Assembly: GCA_019242465.1 (NCBI GenBank)
Contig: JAFAVL010000595.1
Location: 1-22,244 of the forward strand
Reading direction: 5' to 3'
Source: Chroococcidiopsidaceae cyanobacterium CP_BM_RX_35
GTDB taxonomy: Bacteria > Cyanobacteriota > Cyanobacteriia > Cyanobacteriales > Chroococcidiopsidaceae
Length of the DNA: 22,244 bases
The notes below the pieces were generated by a model. It worked only from the letters and a program-made list of their open reading frames with translations. It did no database searches and was not told where the DNA came from. Of this stretch, positions 15,341 to 22,244 are shown one piece after another. The translations under genes and the position numbers were made by a program. Every line of letters starts with the position of its first letter. Position 1 is the stretch's first letter.

Positions 15341-17239
15341 TTAGAGCTTCGTGCCGCATTCAGGACAGAAGTTGTTGTGACTCGTGTTTTTCGCACCGCA
15401 ACTGCTACAGTAAACCAGTTCTAGAGATTTTTCTAACTGGGGACGCTCCGGTAAACCGACCATCTGAGCATTGCTCTTGCCGGGAGCCACCATTGGATAG
15501 CAATTCTCGTCCTTTGTGACATGGGCATCGACTAGTACAGGACCACTATGAGCTAGCATTTCGGCGATCGCATTTGACAATTCAGCTCGTTCGCGAATTA
15601 CCATCCCTTTAATGCCATACGCCTTTGCCAGTAACTCAAAGTCTGGCATCGCCGCTTGCATATTTGAGGAGGAGTAACGCTCTCCATAAAATGTTTGCTG
15701 CCACTGGCGCACCATTCCCTGCCAGCCGTTGTTAATAATCACCGTCTTGACGTTAATGCCATATTGTGCCAAAGTCCCCAACTCCTGGAGATTCATCTGG
15801 AAACTGGCATCACCACTGATACAAATGACTTCTGCCTGCGGCAGTGCTACCTTAACGCCCATAGCAGCTGGCAAGCCATAGCCCATAGTGCCCAAACCAG
15901 CACTAGAAATCCAGCGACGGGGACCATTCTTGAGAAATTGAGCCGACCACATTTGATGCTGACCCACATCAGTTGTGTAGTAAGCTTGTGGGGCTTGACG
16001 ACTCAGTTCTACAACCACTTCTTGCGGCGATATACTATCGGCATGATGCGGCACGATGAGGGGATAGTCTTGTCGCCAGCGGTTAACCCGGTTCAGCCAC
16101 TCCTGAGTTTGGTTTAAAGCAACTAAGTCACTGGCTGAGTGACAGCGACGCAGCAAGTCAAGCAACACTTGCCGAACATCGCCCACAATTGGCACTTCTG
16201 GAGCGCGGTTTTTCCCTACTTCAGCCGGGTCAATATCTATGTGGATGACTTTGGCACGAGCCGCAAATTCATCTAACTTACCAGTCACGCGGTCATCAAA
16301 TCTCGCACCTACGGCAATGAGCAAGTCACACTCACTCACCGCAAAGTTAGCGTAAGCTGTGCCGTGCATTCCCAACATGCCTAGAGCTAGGGGGTGGTTC
16401 TCGTCAAATACCCCTTTGCCCATCAGTGTTGTTGTGACAGGGATGTTAAAAAGTTCTGCCAATTGCTGAACTTCTGCATGGGCACCCGCTGAAATTGCCC
16501 CACCGCCGACATACAGTAGTGGTCGCCGTGCCTTCTGTATCAGTCGCACCGCCTGGACGATCTGACGGGGATTTCCCTTCACCGTGGGGCGATAGCCTGG
16601 TAATTTGACATCTCTCGGCTCTACTGGTGTATAGTCAAATTCCTCTAAGCCCACATCCTTGGGTATGTCAATTAAAACTGGTCCCGGACGCCCAGTGTTG
16701 GCAATGTAAAAGGCTTCTGCCACTATCTGCGCCATTTCTCCAGGATCGCGCACGACATAAGAGTGCTTGGTAATGGGCAGCGTAATGCCATAGATATCGG
16801 TTTCCTGAAAGGCATCAGTGCCAATCGCCTTGCGCGCTACCTGCCCCGTGATCACAACCATTGGGATCGAATCCATGTGGGCTGTGGCAATTCCCGTTAC
16901 CAAGTTAGTTGCCCCAGGTCCAGATGTACCAAAGCAAACACCCACTTTGCCAGTAGCACGAGCATAGCCATCAGCAGCGTGAGCTGCGCCTTGTTCGTGC
17001 CTAACTAGGATGTGTTGAATACCGCCAGCAGCTTCTACCCGGTACAACTCATCGTAAATCGGGAGAATTGCCCCGCCTGGATAGCCAAAAATATGCTGAA
17101 CGCCGTGGCGCTTAAGGCTGTCGAAGAGGGCGAAGGCACCAGTCGCACGTCGTGCCACCTCAGGTAGTGACAAAGACGCTTCTGGCTTGAATGCGGGAGC
17201 TTGGGTGTCTGGGGAGATACTTTGTGAACGCGATCGCAC
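15341..17239 (-). CDS. ilvB: Acetolactate synthase, large (catalytic) subunit, with zinc-ribbon tail
   Basis: A 632-residue ThDP enzyme making acetolactate or acetohydroxybutyrate, first common step of valine, leucine and isoleucine synthesis. ThDP-binding N-terminal domain with catalytic Glu82 ([18 protein letters not shown]), FAD-associated central domain (about 225-360) and C-terminal ThDP domain with the [17 protein letters not shown] to INNGWQGMV segment for Mg/diphosphate. The C-terminus (about 605-632) adds CSSCGAKN and FCPECGTKL: Cys611, Cys614, Cys625 and Cys628 make a zinc ribbon. I recall similar tails in other cyanobacterial IlvB. The start is GTG 17239 with GAGG upstream; the N-terminal [15 protein letters not shown] is the usual cyanobacterial form. 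The regulatory subunit IlvN is not in the window. Confidence 0.96.
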   Translation of the reverse strand: MRSRSQSISPDTQAPAFKPEASLSLPEVARRATGAFALFDSLKRHGVQHIFGYPGGAILPIYDELYRVEAAGGIQHILVRHEQGAAHAADGYARATGKVGVCFGTSGPGATNLVTGIATAHMDSIPMVVITGQVARKAIGTDAFQETDIYGITLPITKHSYVVRDPGEMAQIVAEAFYIANTGRPGPVLIDIPKDVGLEEFDYTPVEPRDVKLPGYRPTVKGNPRQIVQAVRLIQKARRPLLYVGGGAISAGAHAEVQQLAELFNIPVTTTLMGKGVFDENHPLALGMLGMHGTAYANFAVSECDLLIAVGARFDDRVTGKLDEFAARAKVIHIDIDPAEVGKNRAPEVPIVGDVRQVLLDLLRRCHSASDLVALNQTQEWLNRVNRWRQDYPLIVPHHADSISPQEVVVELSRQAPQAYYTTDVGQHQMWSAQFLKNGPRRWISSAGLGTMGYGLPAAMGVKVALPQAEVICISGDASFQMNLQELGTLAQYGINVKTVIINNGWQGMVRQWQQTFYGERYSSSNMQAAMPDFELLAKAYGIKGMVIRERAELSNAIAEMLAHSGPVLVDAHVTKDENCYPMVAPGKSNAQMVGLPERPQLEKSLELVYCSSCGAKNTSHNNFCPECGTKL

Positions 17240-17371
17240 TGGGGGACCTCACGCAATTGCTAATTTGAACAGTGGAATATTTTGTATTTAAAAATGCATT
17301 TTGACAGAGATGCTTTGTTCCATCTTGGCATCAATCTGCATCTTTTGAGCAAAAAATCAGTTACTTCAACA

Positions 17372-18655
17372 CTAGCTTATATCCTGAAAACCTTGACGCG
17401 TATTACGCCACGCCCAGAGTCCTACCAACGAGACTACAACACTCATAGCCAGAAGCACGAGCCGCATCCCTATGGCTTCAGAACCGACTGCTTTGCTGAC
17501 AGCATCAGTCAGCGGTCCGGTGATTGCTAAGGGTAAACTCAGAGCAATATTGATGGCGTTATTCTGAAACCCGAAGACTTTACCACGCATTGATTCTGGT
17601 GTTTGCTGCTGAATCAGCGTCTGCATTGGTACGGCAATCAGAGAGGCTCCTAAGCCTAGCAGGGCACTGAGTGTTAAACCCAGTTGCAGATTTTTGGTGA
17701 AGCTAAACAAGCTTAAAACCAGCCCAACACTCAAAAACCCAATCAAAGACAGAGGCTTGTTGTCAAAGCGATCGCCCCAGTGCCCTAAAATCGCAGCACC
17801 AAATACCATACCCACCCCAGAGGCAGCCAACAGAAAGCCGAATTGAGTTGGCTTGAGACCAATATCTACAGCTAGATCGATTGCCAGTACAGTTAAGGCG
17901 GCAAACGCTGAGAACAAGACCGTTAGTTGTAGCAGAGCATTCCAGATGAGGGGGTTTTTCTTCAGATAGCCCAGTCCTGCCTTGAGGTCGCTCACAGGTC
18001 GAACAGTTGTTAGTTTAGGAGTCTCAAGGATTTCTCTTCTAAAAGCTGTCAACTGGATCGCGCCAGCAGCCAATAGATATAACCCACCAATTAAGAGCTC
18101 TCGACCATAGGCTTTGTTCCAGCCTCTCGCCAGACTCAACAGCGGCTCCCCTATGGCAAAACCAACAATCAAAGCCCCCATCATCGTTGTGGTGAAGAGT
18201 GCGTTGGCTGACATCAAATTTTCGTGCCGCACCAAAAGTGGAATGGCAGCTTGCTCGGCTGGGGCAAAAAATTGCGTTACGGTCGAAATCGCGAACGCAA
18301 TCAGTAAAAGAATAGCGAACTCCTTAGGTAGCAGAGGTATAGCCAAGGTAAAGAGAGCGCGAATGAGATTGGAGCCAACCAGAATCGGTTTTTTGCCAAA
18401 GCGATCGACAAAAATGCCAGCTGCGGAACCAAAGAGAATTGCTGGCAGCGTAAAGGCAATCATCAGTGCCGAGCGCATGGAATTCTGAAAACCCGGCAGA
18501 GGCGGGTATTCACTCAGTAACGCAATCAGCAAGACAAAGAAAACTTTATCTGCGACTTGGGACAGTATTTGCCCACTCCACAGCGCTAAGAAGGGTTTGT
18601 TGCCTAGTAGAGCCTTAAACCCTTGACTAGAAGAGCGATGTTCAGTCGGCAACAT
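17372..18655 (-). CDS. MFS transporter
   Basis: A 427-residue major-facilitator protein with about 12 hydrophobic segments. The cytoplasmic loop motif after TM2 is present as GIFVDRFGKKPILV, with a second-half counterpart GHWGDRFDNKPLSL. TMs include ALMIAFTLPAILFGSAAGIF and LGLGASLIAVPMQTLI; QQTPESMRGKVFGF fits the MFS_3/EntS-like exporter branch. Substrate unknown; an efflux role is inferred from that branch. The ATG 18655 has no clear ribosome site. It lies 132 bases upstream of ilvB on the same strand, probably an independent unit. Confidence 0.92.
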   Translation of the reverse strand: MLPTEHRSSSQGFKALLGNKPFLALWSGQILSQVADKVFFVLLIALLSEYPPLPGFQNSMRSALMIAFTLPAILFGSAAGIFVDRFGKKPILVGSNLIRALFTLAIPLLPKEFAILLLIAFAISTVTQFFAPAEQAAIPLLVRHENLMSANALFTTTMMGALIVGFAIGEPLLSLARGWNKAYGRELLIGGLYLLAAGAIQLTAFRREILETPKLTTVRPVSDLKAGLGYLKKNPLIWNALLQLTVLFSAFAALTVLAIDLAVDIGLKPTQFGFLLAASGVGMVFGAAILGHWGDRFDNKPLSLIGFLSVGLVLSLFSFTKNLQLGLTLSALLGLGASLIAVPMQTLIQQQTPESMRGKVFGFQNNAINIALSLPLAITGPLTDAVSKAVGSEAIGMRLVLLAMSVVVSLVGLWAWRNTRQGFQDIS

Positions 18656-18736
18656 CTAAAATATGTTTGTGAGTTATTCAGTCCAGACTAACTTCTGTTT
18701 CACCCTAAAGGATAGCTCCCCTAGGAGGATGCCTTC

Positions 18737-19183
18737 AAGAGGGCAGGGGGCAGGGGGCAGGGGAGCAGGGGGATTAATGCTTTAAAAGCCAGGGTGATGG
18801 ATTGTTGACCATGGTTACTAAGATGCCCAAAACTCGGTTGTAAGTTGTATAAATTTCTCTGGCTGCTTCAACGCCTAAATAATCGCATTTGACTGCGAAT
18901 TTGAGCCATGTTTGAGTTTCTGCTGCTTCTGCTTCAGAATCGTTCAATTTAGCTACAAAAGCTGCCTCGTAACGCCGTTTCCTCCATGCTTCTGCTAAAT
19001 TAGCGCAAACAGAACGCGACGACCGACGAATTTGGTCAGTCAACGAATATCTCTCTTCCACAGGAAACTTCTTGGATAGTTGAAAGATTTTCATGGCTGC
19101 GTCAAATGCCATTTGGTAAACTTCTAAGTCTTCATGGCTTTTAATTGCTTCTTTTCCCATCTCCCCTGCCCCCCTGCCCTCTT
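18737..19183. mobile_element. Candidate cassette: IVP gene between inverted G-rich repeats
   Basis: The left end (18737-18765) reads AAGAGGGCAGGGGGCAGGGG and on to GCAGGGGAG; the reverse complement of the right end (19161-19183) is the same string with one 7-bp unit fewer and one extra G. The four-helix-bundle gene fills the inside almost exactly: its start codon abuts the right repeat and its stop is 8 bases from the left one. No transposase and no clear target-site duplication are seen, so mobility is inference only. Confidence 0.5.
18774..19160 (-). CDS. Four-helix-bundle protein (23S rRNA IVP family)
   Basis: A 128-residue all-helical protein of the TIGR02436 'four helix bundle' / S23 intervening-sequence-protein family, which is also the fold of the Avd accessory protein of diversity-generating retroelements. 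Typical motifs: HEDLEVYQMAFDAAMKIFQL, FPVEERYSLTDQIRRSSRSV, CANLAEAWRKRRYEAAFVAK, LNDSEAEAAETQTWL. It stands outside any rRNA, and no reverse transcriptase is nearby. The frame continues upstream to 19232, but that part is translated C-rich repeat overlapping the next gene, so ATG 19160 is chosen. No proper ribosome site: the start directly touches the GGGGAG end of the repeat. Function of these free-standing members is unknown. Confidence 0.88.
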   Translation of the reverse strand: MGKEAIKSHEDLEVYQMAFDAAMKIFQLSKKFPVEERYSLTDQIRRSSRSVCANLAEAWRKRRYEAAFVAKLNDSEAEAAETQTWLKFAVKCDYLGVEAAREIYTTYNRVLGILVTMVNNPSPWLLKH

Positions 19184-19208
19184 CACTGGGGGCAGTACCG
19201 CTCCAACA
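19163..19208. repeat. 46-bp exact repeat, copy 2 (3' end of the hydrolase gene)
   Basis: Identical to 15255-15300. On the minus strand it supplies the last codons (LERYCPQ) and the stop of the upstream hydrolase-like gene and then continues into the G-rich repeat that borders the IVP gene. Confidence 0.9.
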
Positions 19209-19719
19209 GTCTAACCAAAAACCCGGCGGCACTCATTCGCACAACTGGGGAGGAAACACAAAAGCCTTGCACAAGTTGGGGTGATCGCCATAGGTCTAAA
19301 TGTGACACTGGTGGTTGGGCATAAAAGCTTTCTTCTCCACTGCCTAGTAGCGCTGAACTCCTGTGGGTAAATTCATCGTGGCTGAGCCGATGGATGGGAA
19401 AGTTACCCGTTAACGGTACACCCCAGCCATCTAAGGCAATAAAAGCCTTGACTTGCCCTCCTGAGAGTTGCCAACCCCACGCCGCCCCAATTGCTCCAAC
19501 GACACCAGCACTAAAGCTGATGAATACAAGTGGCGGATAAATTGGAACCCGTTGCCTCTCAGATAAAAACTGCAAGATGTGAAAGGCGGAGACGGCTGAG
19601 TAGTCTTGAGCTGGAAATATATGTATCTCTCTCGCTCGATAGCCCTCGCTCTGTAGCCCTGTCAAAAATCCTTGTGTGAGTTCTGGGCTATGGATTCCCG
19701 GACAAATCACAATGCTCAT
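19183..19719 (-). CDS. Alpha/beta-hydrolase-like conserved cyanobacterial protein
   Basis: A 178-residue small hydrolase-fold protein. It begins MSIVICPGIHSPELTQGF, has a nucleophile-elbow-like SFSAG at residues 68-72 (Ser70; S-x-S-x-G and not the usual G-x-S-x-G), then GAIGAAWGWQLSGGQVKAFI, ALDGWGVPLTGNFPIHRLSH and HLDLWRSPQ. From memory, similar proteins are widespread in cyanobacteria and uncharacterised. Activity is uncertain; the conserved Ser, Asp and His residues are compatible with a hydrolase. The last residues (LERYCPQ) are encoded by the 46-bp repeat, so the natural C-terminus may have been altered. It is divergent from the ferrochelatase-family gene. Confidence 0.8.
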   Translation of the reverse strand: MSIVICPGIHSPELTQGFLTGLQSEGYRAREIHIFPAQDYSAVSAFHILQFLSERQRVPIYPPLVFISFSAGVVGAIGAAWGWQLSGGQVKAFIALDGWGVPLTGNFPIHRLSHDEFTHRSSALLGSGEESFYAQPPVSHLDLWRSPQLVQGFCVSSPVVRMSAAGFLVRLLERYCPQ

Positions 19720-19756
19720 GCGACTCTTGAATTTTTAGTTAGAATTGCCCCATCCT

Positions 19757-19773
19757 ATCCCCCAGTAGGGGAT
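19757..19773. promoter_or_regulatory. Inverted repeat in the divergent promoter region
   Basis: ATCCCC (19757-19762), loop CAGTA, GGGGAT (19768-19773). It sits in the 173-bp gap between the divergent hydrolase and ferrochelatase-family genes, so it is placed as an operator serving one or both; it is not a terminator for either. Confidence 0.4.
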
Positions 19774-19892
19774 GTTAGTATGGAACTTAGCAGATATATT
19801 TTGCGATCTGATGTGGTTTGGTTGAGCGTTCCTGAAGGGACAGATAGTTTAGCTAAACCTCTAAAAAGTTTATTTAACTTAAGGAGAGTAAA

Positions 19893-21029
19893 TTGGTTGT
19901 CACTCCAGAAAAACACCAGCATTCATCAGGGCAGTTGACGGGCAAGGATCGAGTTGCCGTCTTGCTTATGGGCTATGGTGAGGTCGAGAGCTACGAGGAT
20001 TTCGCTAACTATAATGAGCAGGCTTTGAATCTTCTCACTGCCAAGTTTGCGCCAGTACCTACCTGGATTTACCCACCACTGGCAAAGATTTTAGCGCTGT
20101 TTGATCGGCATGAGTGGGGGCATAAGCACGGGTCTTTCATTTCGCCACACAATGCGATCTTTGAACAGCAACGGGCTGGGATAGAAAAACATTTACAAGA
20201 CACTTGGGGCGATCGCGTCCAAGTCTTTAAAGCCTTCAACTTCTGCGCCCCGTTCTTACCTGAGCAGGTTTTGACTGAAATCAAGGCTCAGGGTTTTGAT
20301 AAACTGCTGATTTATCCTCTGTTGGTTGTTGATTCCATCTTTACTAGTGGTATTGCAGTTGAGCAAGTTAATAAAGCTCTCGCTAGGCTGGTGGATGGGA
20401 CAGAACATTGGGTGAAGGGACAACGCTACATTCCTTCGTTTTATAACGAGATAGACTACATTGAACTGCTCGCTCGCATGGTCGAGGAGAAAATTGCCAC
20501 CGATTTAGCAGCAACACACCTGCCTTCTCAGATCGGGATTGTGCTGATGAACCATGGTTGCCCTCACAAGGCAAAAGGGTTCACTTCTGGGATTGTAGAA
20601 AGTCAGGAACTGTACGAGCGGGTGCGGGAGCAGTTGATTTACCGCTATCCTTTGATCTCGATTGGTTGGCTGAATCACGACACGCCTCTAATTGAGTGGA
20701 CGCAGCCTAATGTTGAGTTGGCAGCCAAGAATTTGATTGAGCTAGGTGCAAAGGCGGTGGTATTAATGCCGATTGGCTTTGCGACAGAGAATCATGAAAC
20801 TCTGTTGGATGTGCATCACATTATTCATGCCTTGCAACATCGGCATCCACAGTTGAGCTACGTCCAAATGCCCTGCGTTAATGACCACCCCGATTTCTTG
20901 AAGATGGCTGCTCAGTGGGCTGCTCCCCAAATTGCAGCGCTGTTGTCAGAGCAGGCAATTGCGGTTAATCCGCAGGTGGCTGAGCACAATGGGCATCACC
21001 ATCATCACCACGAGCATCACCATTACTAG
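19893..21029 (+). CDS. Ferrochelatase-family protein with poly-histidine tail
   Basis: A 378-residue class-II chelatase-fold protein. N-terminal VAVLLMGYGEVESYEDFANY; the metal/porphyrin site is represented by MNHGCPHKAKGF (His221) and MPIGFATENHETLLDVHHI (Glu299, Glu302), the places of the catalytic His and Glu of ferrochelatase. It is divergent from canonical HemH, lacks the chlorophyll-binding-like C-terminal helix of cyanobacterial ferrochelatase, and ends instead in a His-rich tail (residues 368-377) like metal-storage tails of Ni/Co/Zn chaperones. Iron insertion is thus not assured; another metal or a chaperone role is possible. The start is TTG 19893, supported by AAGGAG six bases upstream; no in-frame ATG or GTG lies nearby. 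A strong terminator follows. Confidence 0.85.
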   Translation: MVVTPEKHQHSSGQLTGKDRVAVLLMGYGEVESYEDFANYNEQALNLLTAKFAPVPTWIYPPLAKILALFDRHEWGHKHGSFISPHNAIFEQQRAGIEKHLQDTWGDRVQVFKAFNFCAPFLPEQVLTEIKAQGFDKLLIYPLLVVDSIFTSGIAVEQVNKALARLVDGTEHWVKGQRYIPSFYNEIDYIELLARMVEEKIATDLAATHLPSQIGIVLMNHGCPHKAKGFTSGIVESQELYERVREQLIYRYPLISIGWLNHDTPLIEWTQPNVELAAKNLIELGAKAVVLMPIGFATENHETLLDVHHIIHALQHRHPQLSYVQMPCVNDHPDFLKMAAQWAAPQIAALLSEQAIAVNPQVAEHNGHHHHHHEHHHY

Positions 21030-21059
21030 GTTGAACGTAGAAGCAGGCTAATAACGCTG

Positions 21060-21097
21060 AAACGCGCTCTTGGGAGGAAAGGGAAAAGAGCGCGTTT
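21060..21097 (+). terminator. Rho-independent-like terminator after the ferrochelatase-family gene
   Basis: Perfect 12-bp stem AAACGCGCTCTT (21060-21071) / AAGAGCGCGTTT (21086-21097) with a 14-nt loop, starting 31 bases after the stop codon. The stem ends in TTT and continues gcatgtttatt, only a modest T-run. Confidence 0.8.
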
Positions 21098-21217
21098 GCA
21101 TGTTTATTCTTGTGAAAGCTGATGGTGATTGAAGGCTAAGGGTTTACAATCGAGGAAAGTAAGTTCGATTACTTTTTCGGTCGCGTCAGTTCCAATCCAC
21201 ACAATCAACAAAGATCC

Positions 21218-21487
21218 TTGCAGAATCAAGCCGATTTGAAGCAGTTAGGGATTGATGAAGCGTTTAATGGGCAATCTCTGTTGCTGCAAATCTTTTCAGA
21301 CGGCTTAACTGCTCCTGAGACGGGTAGATACATTTCTGAATATGGGATTACTATCACCAGAAGGGTTGAGGTGAGTTCTATCGAAGCCGCTGGCGCGATT
21401 GATATCAAATACTTCTATCCAGACGGCAACCTTGACGCCACCCCCGAAGTTTCCACAATTATTCCCAAGATTTATAAATCAGAATGA
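21218..21487 (+). CDS. Toxin-like C-terminal fragment lacking a normal start
   Basis: The frame codes for 89 residues from TTG 21218, but clearly meaningful sequence continues upstream: codons from 21140 read GFTIEESKFDYFFGRVSSNP then HNQQRSLQNQAD. A run of the type YFFGRVxSNPHNxxRSLQN followed by LKxLGI is what I remember at the C-terminal tips of polymorphic/secreted toxins. No ATG, GTG or TTG occurs between 21140 and 21218, and going further up there is ATG 21122 followed by five codons and a TAA (21137-21139). So the gene has either lost its 5' part or gained a stop. It overlaps the next gene by ATGA, the usual coupling of a toxin and its immunity gene. Toxin assignment is tentative. Confidence 0.5.
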   Translation: MQNQADLKQLGIDEAFNGQSLLLQIFSDGLTAPETGRYISEYGITITRRVEVSSIEAAGAIDIKYFYPDGNLDATPEVSTIIPKIYKSE

Positions 21488-21972
21488 AGCTTCATACCAT
21501 TTCTAAATCAGATTTCAAACAAATAGATAGCTCCCGGCTGGTGATTGCGGATGAACATGCGAGAAAATTTGCGGCTATTGAGCTCGGTGACAGACTTGGA
21601 TGTTATGGGATCAGTTGGAGAAGTGAACTAGTAGAACCAATCGTTGCGCTGTCACCGAATAGGCTAACCGTCTGGATTGGCGTCGATCAACAGTTGGCAG
21701 CGATTGATCTGCCTACTAACCGCATTCGTGTTGCCCTCACTCTCAATACCAATATTCTTCAGCTCTTGAGTCTGGAGGGGTTTACTGCCGTTCTTACAGA
21801 AACAGAAGTTATACTTTTCAACCCAGATTTTTCCATTCGGTTGAACAAAGGTCTACCTGACGTAGCGGAAGGAATATCGATTGTTGGCTCTGATTTGGTA
21901 ATTCGGTTGATGGAAGAAGCTAGTTTGATATTAGATCCTCAGACAGGAACTACAAGTTATCCAAAGTTTTAG
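21484..21972 (+). CDS. Hypothetical protein, putative immunity partner
   Basis: A 162-residue soluble protein starting at ATG 21484, overlapping the preceding stop by four bases (ATGA). It looks beta-rich: strands such as RLTVWIGVDQQLAAIDL, NRIRVALTLNTNILQLLSL, FTAVLTETEVILFNPDF and SDLVIRLMEEASLILDP recur, suggesting a WD/propeller-like or layered-sheet fold. It has no signal peptide, membrane segment or catalytic motif. I do not recognise a named family. Being small, soluble and translationally coupled to a toxin-tip-like ORF makes an immunity role plausible; this rests on context only. Confidence 0.65.
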   Translation: MKLHTISKSDFKQIDSSRLVIADEHARKFAAIELGDRLGCYGISWRSELVEPIVALSPNRLTVWIGVDQQLAAIDLPTNRIRVALTLNTNILQLLSLEGFTAVLTETEVILFNPDFSIRLNKGLPDVAEGISIVGSDLVIRLMEEASLILDPQTGTTSYPKF

Positions 21973-22030
21973 GTAGTGTTTCCCATCGCTAATACTGCCT
22001 GCTAGTATGCCCAAATAGGTATATTAGACT

Positions 22031-22207
22031 ATGGCAGATAAACCTGTTTATTAGCTCGGTTCATCTAGAGACGACCTTTCCAACTTCCCAGAGGAGGTTC
22101 GTCGTCGAACTGGCTTTCAACTGCGGGCTATTCAGCGTGGTCAAATCCCCACTGACTTCAAACCAATGCCTGTTGTTGGTACAGGTGTAGATGAGCTTCG
22201 CAGATGA
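22031..22207 (+). pseudogene. HigB/Gp49-type (RelE superfamily) toxin pseudogene
   Basis: From ATG 22031 the frame reads MADKPVY, a TAG stop (22052-22054), then LGSSRDDLSNFPEEVRRRTG, FQLRAIQRGQIPTDFKPMPV and VGTGVDELR to TGA at 22205-22207. This matches phage-derived Gp49-like/HigB toxins, which read xVYWLGSSRxDLxxFPxxVR; the TAG is one base from the expected Trp codon TGG. The protein also stops just after GTGVDELR, where intact members go on about 40 residues to the C-terminal strands. Nonsense change plus 3' loss mean it is dead unless TAG is read through. Confidence 0.75.
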
Positions 22208-22222
22208 ATTATTGCAAAAGCA

Positions 22223-22244
22223 ATGGTTAGCAATAGTAACGATC
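22223..22244 (+). CDS. Possible start of the cognate antitoxin gene (partial)
   Basis: ATG 22223 opens a frame to the window end (MVSNSND). HigB-type toxin genes are usually followed by an XRE-family HigA antitoxin, so position alone suggests this. Only seven codons are visible and the ribosome site is poor. Confidence 0.2.

Noticed and set aside
15202..15519. Overlapping ORFs on both strands over the C-rich repeat downstream of ilvB
   Set aside because: Their sequence is translated repeat (including the same SGTAPSEEGRGAG peptide as the IVP upstream extension) and overlaps the real ilvB end.
17240..17371. A defined promoter for ilvB
   Set aside because: AT-rich -10-like strings exist, but no pair with acceptable spacing and sequence stands out, so none was annotated.
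18774..19160. Avd-like protein as part of a diversity-generating retroelement
   Set aside because: Same fold family, but no reverse transcriptase or template/variable repeat pair is present in the window.
19893..21029. Assignment as canonical hemH
   Set aside because: Catalytic positions match, but overall sequence and the His-rich tail differ from cyanobacterial HemH, so no gene symbol was given.

Overview
The window reads as chromosomal DNA of a cyanobacterium. At least 14 copies of the HIP1 octamer GCGATCGC are visible, for example near 1003, 4547, 9982, 12453 and 20209. FtrV (thioredoxin reduction from photosystem I) is encoded, there is a PatA/PATAN-type response regulator with a Pix/Hmp-style chemotaxis operon, and the C-rich/G-rich low-complexity repeats are of a kind common in filamentous and unicellular cyanobacterial genomes. 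No rRNA, tRNA or CRISPR array was seen.

Layout. 1-1215 (minus): N-terminal two thirds of a KimA-type APC permease, cut by the window edge. 1216-1665: AT-rich intergenic DNA with a palindrome and an 11-bp tandem repeat. 1618-2587: wreck of a sensor histidine kinase followed by its intact NarL-type regulator. 2609-3821: a DUF29 gene and a small conserved gene, each preceded by a copy of the same 53-bp hairpin-bearing element, with a repeat-rich spacer between them. 3841-5183: divergent ftrV and purS-purQ. 5188-7074 (minus): a three-gene set, BKACE-type beta-keto acid cleavage enzyme, gamma-carbonic-anhydrase-like hexapeptide protein and half-size TauE/SafE permease. 7265-14968 (minus): a complete five-gene chemotaxis-like operon (PATAN-REC, CheY, CheW, MCP, hybrid CheA). 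15341-17239: acetolactate synthase with a zinc-ribbon tail. 17372-18655: MFS permease. 18737-19183: a four-helix-bundle (23S-IVP family) gene framed by inverted G-rich repeats. 19183-19719: small alpha/beta-hydrolase-like gene. 19893-21029 (plus): ferrochelatase-family protein with a poly-His tail and a strong terminator. 21140-22244: accessory end with a decapitated toxin-like ORF, an overlapping putative immunity gene and a HigB/Gp49-type toxin pseudogene.

How it fits together. The five-gene operon can make a full phosphorelay: the receptor signals through CheW to CheA, which phosphorylates its own receiver, the free CheY and the PATAN regulator; in cyanobacteria such sets steer type IV pili. 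purS and purQ give two of the three subunits of FGAM synthetase. The most unusual material is the repeats: palindromic and polypurine repeats sit in frame inside cheA, a 46-bp repeat is shared between the end of the hydrolase gene and the DNA downstream of ilvB, and the IVP gene is flush between inverted copies of the same repeat family. The window's right end looks like a decaying toxin/immunity island.
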